DNA of 24,928 nucleotides, taken from JBNKFQ01 sp050289385 (GTDB lineage Bacteria; Pseudomonadota; Gammaproteobacteria; Pseudomonadales; Porticoccaceae). The translations under genes and the position numbers were made by a program. The stretch spans positions 1-24,928 of the forward strand of contig JBNKFQ010000349.1 of assembly GCA_050289385.1 (NCBI GenBank). The letters are read 5' to 3'. Of this stretch, positions 1-5,900 are shown piece by piece. The number at the start of each line of letters is the position of its first letter. Within the stretch, counting starts at the first letter, position 1. Below the pieces are notes generated by a model, which was not told the DNA's origin, made no database searches, and saw nothing but the letters and a program-made list of their open reading frames with translations.

Positions 1-216
1 GGCATTGTCATAACCTAACATCTTTACCACCCATTCACCGCTTTCATTAGTTTGGATAAACTTCTCACTTGATACATTAGCTATTCCAGCGTTTATACCT
101 GCTTTGCCGCCATGTTCAACTATTGCACCTGCTTCTGGCACACATAGATAGGTATCTGCTTGTACTTGAGCCCCAATAAGAATGGCCACAAAAAATGCTA
201 ATTTATTGATTTTCAT
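1..216 (-). CDS. small exported protein, N-terminal part (cut by window edge)
   Basis: Read on the minus strand from ATG at 216-214, an open frame of 72 codons runs off the left edge without a stop. The protein begins MKINKLAFFVAILIGAQVQA, a typical Sec signal peptide: two lysines, a hydrophobic core of about 12 residues, and an AQVQA cleavage site before DTYLC. The mature part seen so far (about 52 residues) is polar, has one cysteine close to the cleavage site, and contains the segment SGEWVVKMLGYDNA. I do not recognise the family. Upstream there is only a weak GAG-containing ribosome-binding region. The gene points away from the rest of the window. That it is a real gene rests on the clean signal peptide and unbroken frame; its function is unknown. 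Confidence 0.6.
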   Translation of the reverse strand, partial: MKINKLAFFVAILIGAQVQADTYLCVPEAGAIVEHGGKAGINAGIANVSSEKFIQTNESGEWVVKMLGYDNA

Positions 217-382
217 ACTTTTACTCGACGAGTCACAAGGGAGCCCGGCAAATATTGGCCACCTATTCATTAAGACAAAGTAGCAATATTTCTAATCCAG
301 CTTGTATTTATTACTAATACCTGTGTTGTAAGAATAACCAGTTAAATAGGTTTGCATCAATAACAGAGCACCTAACATTTTT

Positions 383-402
383 GGGGGTATTTACGGGGGT
401 AT
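383..402. repeat. GGGGGTAT direct repeats, possible integrase arm sites
   Basis: GGGGGTAT occurs at 383-390 and again at 395-402, 12 bp apart start to start, about 60 bp to the left of a tRNA-Leu-like 3' end. From memory, closely spaced GGGGGTA repeats are common near tRNA-integrated islands that carry P4-type tyrosine recombinases, so these may be arm-type sites left by an integrase. No integrase gene is in the window. The rest of 217-464 is AT-rich and I see no gene in it. Confidence 0.35.
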
Positions 403-464
403 AATTTATTTTCAAACCTGATAAAGCCAGTGGTAGCCGTGGCTGTAGGTAAGAATGTGAGAGA

Positions 465-556
465 GGCCTTGGCACCATTTATACGTTCAGCAACATCCAG
501 TATCGTCCTGAAAGCCCCGTAATTCGGGGCTTTTTGGTTTTTGATAGTCCAATATC
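465..556 (+). repeat. tRNA-Leu 3'-end-like repeat, copy A, with terminator
   Basis: This 92-bp unit begins GGCCTTGGCACCATTTAT, which fits the 3' acceptor strand of a leucine tRNA plus CCA (CCTTGGC-A-CCA). It continues through a hairpin terminator and ends GATAGTCCAATATC. Copy B at 2368-2459 has the same length, shares both ends exactly, and is similar between. No D-arm or anticodon arm is recognisable upstream, so this is a tRNA tail and not a complete tRNA gene. It is probably a remnant of site-specific integration at a tRNA-Leu 3' end. Confidence 0.6.
511..535 (+). terminator. hairpin terminator in repeat copy A
   Basis: AAAGCCCCG (511-519) pairs perfectly with CGGGGCTTT (525-533) around the loop TAATT, and a T run extends to 535. 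This 9-bp stem plus T tract is a typical intrinsic terminator, as expected just after a tRNA gene. Confidence 0.75.
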
Positions 557-563
557 GTCTAAC

Positions 564-611
564 GCTATCTGTTGCTATCCAGTCGAAAATGCAGCTATTT
601 TAGCTGCTATC
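564..611. repeat. GCTATC repeats and a GCAGCTA palindrome next to copy A
   Basis: GCTATC occurs at 564-569, 574-579 and 606-611. A perfect inverted repeat, GCAGCTA-TTT-TAGCTGC, spans 591-607. The cluster lies just inside the first cassette, beside the tRNA-tail repeat, where recombinase or excisionase sites would be expected. That role is inference. Confidence 0.3.
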
Positions 612-612
612 A

Positions 613-915
613 GGGTTCAACCGGTTTGTTCGTTATGCGGAAGGCGAAAGGTTTGAAGGTCCTGATGGCCCACACCCTGACCAAAAGTACCCTGATCAAC
701 TGGCTGCAAACCTGAAATGAAAACTGTTGCTGTTTCACCCTGGTGGCAACTATGCCGAACCTGGCATTTATCTGATGGCCGCCCTGCAAAAGGCTAACAA
801 GGATTACAATGCGTTTCCTGGAACAAAGGCAATGACAGCTGACACGTACCTTACCAAAGTCGGTAACTGTCAGATCAGGTCTGAGCTACTGCAAATTATA
901 TCTCTTGATCTTTGA
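613..915 (+). pseudogene. decayed C-terminal fragment of an S9 (prolyl oligopeptidase) peptidase
   Basis: In the frame of base 613 the translation reads GFNRFVRYAEGERFEG..., then YPDQLAANLK, an in-frame TGA at 718-720, then KLLLFHPGGNYAEP and YLMAALQKANKDYN. This matches the C-terminal part of S9 peptidases, where the usual text is NLKGKLLLVHG followed by the catalytic-Asp loop and a helix like LVDALIKANKDFD. The intact homologue downstream has NLKGKLLMVHG and MAAALQKARKSYD at the same places. The TGA stands where the family has glycine (GGA to TGA). No N-terminal domain or nucleophile region is present, and family resemblance fades after about 850. It is a broken remnant and unlikely to be expressed. 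It shows that an S9 gene once sat in or passed through this cassette. Confidence 0.65.
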
Positions 916-987
916 GAGAAGATTTTCCAGCGTGGAGAATGAATTAAAAAAGTGTAGTAAAGCCTTGGATTGGTTCATTGTCGTTGC

Positions 988-2199
988 TCACGAATTCACC
1001 GCAGCACTGACCTCATTCATCGCATCCACAAGTGACATTGCCTCAATACCACCGCGCATGGGAAAACGTTCCTCTCCTTTATAAACCAGTATCCGATGTT
1101 CCGCTTTTATGTCGTCAGCGGCAATATGAAAGCCCCGATCCACGGTCGGTGCAGAACTGAGCTTTATTTCGATGGCCCAACAGTGGCCTGGTGCAAATTC
1201 CAGAACAAGGTCTACTTCTGCGCCTGCTCCGGTGCGATAAAAGTAAGGTCTTGCTCGACCGAGACTGGCACCAACAAGATTTTCAATAACGAATCCTTCC
1301 CAACTTTTTCCGGACGCAGAGTGGGCGCGCACATCATCTATGCTTTTCAGGTTTAGCAGAGCATGCACTAGACCACTATCCTTGATGAACGGCCGCGGAG
1401 ATTTAACCAGTCTTTTACCGGTATTGGTATGCCAGGGTTGTAGTACGCGCACCAGCAGCAGCTTCTTTAGTATGTCGAGGTAACGTGCCGTTGTATGTCC
1501 ACTGACACCCAATGATCGGCCATATCGCTGTGCATTAAACAGCTCGCCTTGATCGTTCGCCAGCATCCTCCAGAACCGCTCTAACTGATCAGTGGCCACC
1601 TGGAGGCCAAATTGCGGCAGGTCACGCTCCAGATAAGTTTGAATAAAATCAATGCGCCATTGCAGGCTTTCGGAACTGTCTTCTCGAAGGTAGCTCGGTG
1701 GAAATCCTCCGTGTAGCCACAATCGGTCCAGATTATCGAGGCTTTTCTTATCACTTGTGGATTCTGTACTTGTCGCAATCTCACGTGCGCTTACCGGGCC
1801 GAGTTCAACATAGCTGATGCGCCCCGCCAGACTTTCCGATGATTGCCGAAGCAGTTCCATAGAAGCTGACCCCAAGATCAGAAACTTTCCACCACCATTT
1901 TTCATCCTGCGGCGTTCATCAATCTGGCCTCTCAGCACTGAAAATATTTCCGGCGCTCGCTGGACTTCATCCAGCACAATGAGTTGATCGGAATAGGTAG
2001 AAAAATAAGCTACGGGGTCATCCAGCAGTCGGCGGTGTTGAGGGTTTTCCAGATCAAGGTAACGAGCACCACCCTGCTGCTCAGCGACAATTTCACGGGC
2101 GAGGGTTGTTTTGCCCACCTGCCTGGGGCCGAGCAGGGCCACGCTATCAAATTGTGCCAAGCGGGTGCGGATAAGTTCAAGGGATTCACGTCTAATCAT
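988..2199 (-). CDS. AAA ATPase with DUF4143 C-terminal domain
   Basis: This 403-residue protein has a Walker A motif GPRQVGKTT at residues 24-32 and a Walker B motif LIVLDEVQRAP around 73-83. Its C-terminal half is typical of the AAA_14/DUF4143 family and contains EVDLVLEF followed by AIEIKLS, a PD-(D/E)XK-like acidic/lysine signature. These ATPases are common on mobile islands and next to toxin-antitoxin genes, but their biochemical role is not established. I chose the ATG at 2199 because family members begin at MIRR; a TTG nine codons upstream (2226) is also open. Neither start has a well-spaced ribosome-binding site. The gene lies alone, reversed, inside the cassette bounded by repeat copies A and B, with no partner gene on its strand. 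The frame is intact and full length for the family. Confidence 0.85.
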   Translation of the reverse strand: MIRRESLELIRTRLAQFDSVALLGPRQVGKTTLAREIVAEQQGGARYLDLENPQHRRLLDDPVAYFSTYSDQLIVLDEVQRAPEIFSVLRGQIDERRRMKNGGGKFLILGSASMELLRQSSESLAGRISYVELGPVSAREIATSTESTSDKKSLDNLDRLWLHGGFPPSYLREDSSESLQWRIDFIQTYLERDLPQFGLQVATDQLERFWRMLANDQGELFNAQRYGRSLGVSGHTTARYLDILKKLLLVRVLQPWHTNTGKRLVKSPRPFIKDSGLVHALLNLKSIDDVRAHSASGKSWEGFVIENLVGASLGRARPYFYRTGAGAEVDLVLEFAPGHCWAIEIKLSSAPTVDRGFHIAADDIKAEHRILVYKGEERFPMRGGIEAMSLVDAMNEVSAAVNS

Positions 2200-2367
2200 C
2201 CTTGCAATATAGAAGTGACAACTCAATTTTGCAAGGTTATTTTCGAGGTGGGTGATTTGGTGCGGATTTGATTCCCGAAAGTTACCAAAATTGTGTCGGT
2301 ACTTTTGGCGGTATTGATAAAAATTGAATCAAATAAAAACAATGATTTGATATTGTTTTTCAAGTTC

Positions 2368-2459
2368 GGCCTTGGCACCATTTATTAAGTTAAGCAAATC
2401 CAGAAATGTTCTGAAAGCCCAGCACTGCGGGGTTTTTTGGTTTTCGATAGTCCAATATC
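2368..2459 (+). repeat. tRNA-Leu 3'-end-like repeat, copy B
   Basis: The second copy is 92 bp like copy A. It begins GGCCTTGGCACCATTTATTA and ends GATAGTCCAATATC. It is preceded by TTCAAGTTC, which resembles a tRNA T-loop, so the tRNA-like part starts near 2360. Counting back from CCA, the T-arm is one base short of a normal tRNA-Leu, so it is not functional. The hairpin between 2413 and 2438 is imperfect, with CCC/GGG and AAA/TTT pairs and a mismatch, but the T run is kept. It separates the ATPase cassette from the toxin-antitoxin cassette. Confidence 0.6.
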
Positions 2460-2492
2460 ACTTTGACAAACTACGGCAGGGCCGTATAGTAT

Positions 2493-2794
2493 GTGGTGAT
2501 TGAAACTAACACCTTTTCGGCCAGGGCAGGCAAGGTATGGACTACGGGCGAGTGCGAGGGCTTTGTTTCGTACATTGCCGAAAACCCGCTGGCGGGAGAT
2601 ATTTTTCGCGGTTCCGGTGGCGTCAGAAAAATCGGCTGGACAGGAAAAGGTGCAGGTAAGCGCGGTGGTGTTTGAGTGGTTTATTTCAGCGCCGTCAAGG
2701 AAGAAACCCGGCTTTTGGTGATATACGCCAAAACGAACGCGAAAACATCCCCGCTCACGAATTGAGGGGAATCAAGGAGGCAATCAATGGCTAA
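2493..2794 (+). pseudogene. RelE/HigB-type toxin gene inactivated by two mutations
   Basis: From GTG at 2493 the product begins MVIETNTFSARAGKVW and reaches KGAGKRGGV, the conserved core of RelE/HigB-like mRNA-interferase toxins. A TGA at 2673-2675 then stops it after 60 residues, where relatives have Arg (GKRGGVRVIYF). A single C-to-T change (CGA to TGA) would explain this. The same frame continues VVYFSAVKEETRLLVIYAK, then breaks in the A run at 2730-2733. Shifting by one base restores NERENIPAHELRGIKEAING and a TAA at 2792-2794, which overlaps the antitoxin ATG. One missing A therefore explains the second lesion. The two lesions agree with an inactive toxin, although the 60-residue N-terminal piece could still be made. 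Gene order toxin then antitoxin with overlap is that of higBA-type modules. Confidence 0.8.
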
Positions 2795-3068
2795 GACAAT
2801 CAGCAAAGCAGGGCGGGCTCTGCTGGACGATGTGTTGAACATCAAGGCTGGCGGTCGGGCCAAAACCTGGACGCCTGAACAACTGCTGGTGATCTCTGTA
2901 CGCAGGCAACTCAAAAAATCCCAACAGGAATTTTCCAAACTGCTGCGCGTTCCCGTTGGCACTATTCGAGATTGGGAACAGGGCCGCAAGAAGCCGGATA
3001 GCGCCGCTATCACTTTGGTTAAGGTCGCTCAGAATAATCCCGAAGTTCTGGAAGATTTGGCTGCTTAA
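2787..3068 (+). CDS. HTH antitoxin (HigA/NadS-like) left without an active toxin
   Basis: This 93-residue protein has a helix-turn-helix of the XRE/Cro type in its second half (QQEFSKLLRVPVGTIRDWEQ at about residues 50-69, then GRKKPDSAA). Such antitoxins bind the toxin and repress their own operon. Its start is well supported: AAGGAGG at 2774-2780 lies six bases before ATG and falls inside the end of the toxin frame, so translation of the two was once coupled. The 5' end overlaps the ancestral toxin frame by eight bases. The antitoxin frame is intact while the toxin frame is broken twice. That is expected if toxin loss is harmless and the repressor is neutral or useful, for example by neutralising related toxins. 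The exact subfamily name is uncertain. Confidence 0.85.
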   Translation: MAKTISKAGRALLDDVLNIKAGGRAKTWTPEQLLVISVRRQLKKSQQEFSKLLRVPVGTIRDWEQGRKKPDSAAITLVKVAQNNPEVLEDLAA

Positions 3069-3205
3069 CCAGAGATTGCCAACCCTGGATAAACTGGTTA
3101 TAAGGTTGCCAGCGCATTGAAATTGCTGCTATCGGTGCTGGTATCGTAAAAAAATGAAATAAATAGACTTTTAGAATCAATGCCTTATGTTTGATATTCA
3201 AGTCC

Positions 3206-3268
3206 GGCCTTGGCACCATTTATTAAATTCAGAAAATCCAGCAAAACCCGCGTAACTGTGGGTTTTTT
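3206..3268 (+). repeat. tRNA-Leu 3'-end-like repeat, copy C
   Basis: The third copy reads GGCCTTGGCACCATTTATTA and is preceded by TTCAAGTCC, the T-loop-like text shared with copy B. Further upstream both B and C have TTTGATATT. It keeps the hairpin and T run but lacks the GATAGTCCAATATC end, so the element's right boundary changes here. The rest of 3069-3384 has no gene; it includes the 10-bp palindrome AGTTCGAACT at 3341-3350, 35 bp before the AraC start. Confidence 0.6.
3243..3268 (+). terminator. hairpin terminator in repeat copy C
   Basis: AAAACCCGC (3243-3251) pairs with GTGGGTTTT (3258-3266) with one G-T wobble around the loop GTAACT, followed by T to 3268. It would end transcription coming from the antitoxin gene. 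Confidence 0.65.
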
Positions 3269-3384
3269 ATACTCCCTACGCACAGCGCTGAATCTGGGAT
3301 TATTTTGTCCGGCACCTGGCGGGCAGGGAACCGCCGCGGGAGTTCGAACTTTAGAGTTTTAGCTAAACACGTGGAGCGTTTGCT

Positions 3385-4392
3385 ATGGTGAATCAGCCTG
3401 CTTTACCAGGTTATGAACGGTATTTTCACCCCGACCGTAGCGGATTGTTTGCCCGGCGACGTCCATCACTGGACGAACGAGGCAACGCAATAGCGCCGTG
3501 GTATTACAGCAATACTGATGGCAAGCAGCGTTACGAATTTTTTCTTGTTGAGCGGGATGTGATCATGACTGTCGGGATTAAAACAGGTCACCTTTCCCAA
3601 CAATACAGTTTTGCTTATTCGCAGAGTAATTATTTAAGTTTTTTCTTTCTGCTGGAGGGGCAGGCGCGTAGCATCGGCCCCGATGGTCAGCTGCATATTC
3701 GGCGACCGCGCAGTTGCATGATTATGAACTCCGGTTTGCAGCCAGTGCTGACGGAAACTTACCAACCACAAACCATCAAGCACATCAATGTAATCTGCAC
3801 CGCGGCGTCGCTGCAACGCCTGACCGGTATGGAGCTGGCAGAGCTGCCAGTGATTTTGCAACGAGTTGTTCTACGGGGCGATGGTAATCACGGGTCGTTG
3901 AACTGCGGCCTTGATGGTAGGATAGTTCGGTTGTTGACGGAAATATTTTCATCCAATCACCCGTCGTCGGCGTTGCGGCAATTGTACTTGCGAGCCAAAT
4001 TACTTGAACTACTTTACGAACTGTTGCTACAGCTCGAACTCTCCGAAAACAACGCCAATCATCGCGCCCCGTTGCTACATCCCGCGACGGTCAGAGATCT
4101 GCTGCGGGTCAGGGAATTGACCGAGTCGCGTCTTGCCAACCCTCCGAGCCTGAAGGAGCTGTGTCGTGAAACCGGACTCCACGAACACGCTTTGAAAAAC
4201 GGTTTTAAGCAACTGTTTGGTGAAAGTGTTTATCAATACAGCCTCAACAGACGTTTTGCTGAGGCACAGCGCCTCTTGCGTGGTGGTGCGTGCAGCGTAT
4301 CCGAGGTTGCAGAGCGCATTGGTTACCAGGAAACGGCATCTTTCAGCCGAATGTTTCGCGCCCGTTTTGGTGTGTCACCTTCTAAAATCTGA
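3385..4392 (+). CDS. AraC-family transcriptional regulator
   Basis: This 335-residue protein has the AraC-type double helix-turn-helix at its C-terminus: PSLKELCRETGLHEHALKNG, then FKQLFGESVYQYSLNRRFAE, then VSEVAERIGYQETASFSRMF and RARFGVSPSKI. The N-terminal 230 residues should sense a ligand; their pattern (a hydrophobic strand ending FFFLLEGQARS, then SCMIMNSGLQP) recalls PchR-like regulators, but I cannot name the effector. It ends at SPSKI, slightly shorter than most relatives. The ATG at 3385 has GGAG at 3372-3375. It lies 175 bp upstream of, and on the same strand as, the amidohydrolase-peptidase pair. The direct repeats in that gap suggest that it activates those genes. Confidence 0.88.
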   Translation: MVNQPALPGYERYFHPDRSGLFARRRPSLDERGNAIAPWYYSNTDGKQRYEFFLVERDVIMTVGIKTGHLSQQYSFAYSQSNYLSFFFLLEGQARSIGPDGQLHIRRPRSCMIMNSGLQPVLTETYQPQTIKHINVICTAASLQRLTGMELAELPVILQRVVLRGDGNHGSLNCGLDGRIVRLLTEIFSSNHPSSALRQLYLRAKLLELLYELLLQLELSENNANHRAPLLHPATVRDLLRVRELTESRLANPPSLKELCRETGLHEHALKNGFKQLFGESVYQYSLNRRFAEAQRLLRGGACSVSEVAERIGYQETASFSRMFRARFGVSPSKI

Positions 4393-4416
4393 AACTATTT
4401 TCCGTTACCACATTTT

Positions 4417-4449
4417 CGACAAAAGTTTCCTCCGAATCGACAAGAGTTT
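4417..4449 (+). promoter_or_regulatory. candidate AraC operator: two 12-bp direct repeats 21 bp apart
   Basis: CGACAAAAGTTT (4417-4428) and CGACAAGAGTTT (4438-4449) match at 11 of 12 positions, with starts exactly 21 bp apart, two helical turns. AraC-family activators typically bind such tandem half-sites beside the -35 region. The pair lies just after the AraC gene and 119 bp before the amidohydrolase start. No convincing -35/-10 pair follows, as is usual for activator-dependent promoters. Binding is inferred. Confidence 0.55.
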
Positions 4450-4567
4450 AATCCAGTCTGCGTAGTAGTCTTTTCATCAAATCAGCGGAACAACTCTGCT
4501 TGCATTTATTGATACTTTTCCCTGTCCATTCTTCAAACCCTTTTGTTGTTTTCGGAGAAATTTCTTT

Positions 4568-5866
4568 ATGTTTATACGACTTCTTAAACAATTCATGATC
4601 CTGACCGGTTTTGTGACTTGCTATGGTCACTCGGCGCCCAACGAGGTGTTTCTCAAGTGCGGCTCCGTGCTTGATGTTGTCAAGCGCTCATCGGTTCGCA
4701 ATGCGTCGATCCTGGTCCGCGACGATCGCATTGCCGCGGTTGGTAAATCCATTGACACCCCGGCCGGGGCACAGGTAATTGACCTGCAAGATCGAGTGTG
4801 CGCACCCGGCATGATGGATATGCACGTGCATTTAATGGGGTCTGATCCTCGGGGTTTTGGCAAGTCCTCCGACAGTACCGCCAAACTCACCTTGAGAGCA
4901 CTGCGTAATGCTCAGCTCCTACTGGATATGGGTTTTACCACCATTCGGATTCCAGGTGATGCAAGTGACGATTTTGCCGGCATTGATTTGCGCAATACCA
5001 TCAATGACGGCTTGTTGGCGGGGCCGCGAATGTTGGTTGCCCCGCACCGCGCGATTGCCCAGTCGCTGAATATCCCATGGATGCCGGAGCAACCTGAAAA
5101 CTTGCTGATCCCGGCTGGCATTGACACGGCCCGGAATTTCGTTCGCAACCAGGTACATCATGGCGCCGACTGGATCAAGGTGGCCGGTGATTTCCAAATG
5201 CACCCCGACAAAATTCAGGTAATTTTTACCGACGAAGAAATCCGCGCCTTTGCTGACGAGGCACGAGCCTTGCGCAAACCCATCACCATTCACTCTCACG
5301 GCAACCATGTTGCCAGTGTGGCGGCTGAGGCGAGGTACCGCAGTATTGAGCACGGCTTTTTTATCACCGAAGCCACCGCCCGCAGCATGAAAAAAAACGG
5401 TGTGTGGCTGGTGCCCACGTTGGGGGTAATGGACGGACCTTTTGATGACATCAGTGCGAATACGTATGCCGAGCGCAACGTCAATCCCGCCAAATACAGG
5501 GAACACACTCAAGCCAGCAGAAAGAACCCGGAGCGCTTGGAAGCCCGGGAAATTCGCGATCAAGCATTTAAATACGCCTACGACATCGGCGTGAAAATTG
5601 CGTTTGGTACCGACCGTGCGGTACAGGAAATGACTGCCAGGGAATTTTCCTATCTTGTTCGCCTTGGTGTCAGCAATTGGGATGCCATCGCCATGGCGAC
5701 CATCAATGGAGCCGACCTGCTGGATATGAAAGACGAGCTCGGAAGCATTGATCCGGGCAAATATGCCGATATCGTCGCCCTGCCGGGCGATCCACTTAAA
5801 GACATCACAGCTTTGGAAGGTGTCAACTTTGTGATGAAGGGCGGCACCGTTATTCGCCACGATTAA
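4568..5866 (+). CDS. secreted metal-dependent amidohydrolase (imidazolonepropionase/prolidase-like)
   Basis: This 432-residue protein belongs to the amidohydrolase superfamily. The expected metal and catalytic ligands are present: H86-V-H88 after strand 1 (MDMHVHL), K204 (DWIKVAGD) as the likely carboxylated lysine, H242 or H244 (TIHSHG), H262 (SIEHGFF) and D349 (FGTDRAV). The C-terminal GSIDPGKYADIVAL closes the small beta-sandwich domain. The N-terminus (MFIRLLKQFMILTGFVTCYG) is a plausible signal peptide, suggesting action in the periplasm. Close families split Xaa-Pro or Xaa-Arg dipeptides or cyclic imides, so a dipeptide or amide substrate is likely but not shown. GGAG at 4554-4557 precedes the ATG. 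The next gene starts 34 bp later on the same strand, so the two are probably cotranscribed. Confidence 0.85.
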   Translation: MFIRLLKQFMILTGFVTCYGHSAPNEVFLKCGSVLDVVKRSSVRNASILVRDDRIAAVGKSIDTPAGAQVIDLQDRVCAPGMMDMHVHLMGSDPRGFGKSSDSTAKLTLRALRNAQLLLDMGFTTIRIPGDASDDFAGIDLRNTINDGLLAGPRMLVAPHRAIAQSLNIPWMPEQPENLLIPAGIDTARNFVRNQVHHGADWIKVAGDFQMHPDKIQVIFTDEEIRAFADEARALRKPITIHSHGNHVASVAAEARYRSIEHGFFITEATARSMKKNGVWLVPTLGVMDGPFDDISANTYAERNVNPAKYREHTQASRKNPERLEAREIRDQAFKYAYDIGVKIAFGTDRAVQEMTAREFSYLVRLGVSNWDAIAMATINGADLLDMKDELGSIDPGKYADIVALPGDPLKDITALEGVNFVMKGGTVIRHD

Positions 5867-5900
5867 TGCCGTTAAAACTGCAGTTTGAGAGAATTCGGCC

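Noticed and set aside
465..3268. CRISPR array or integron attC sites as an explanation for the repeats
   Set aside because: Only three copies exist, spaced about 1.9 and 0.84 kb apart, and they lack attC core sites; the tRNA-tail and terminator reading explains them better.
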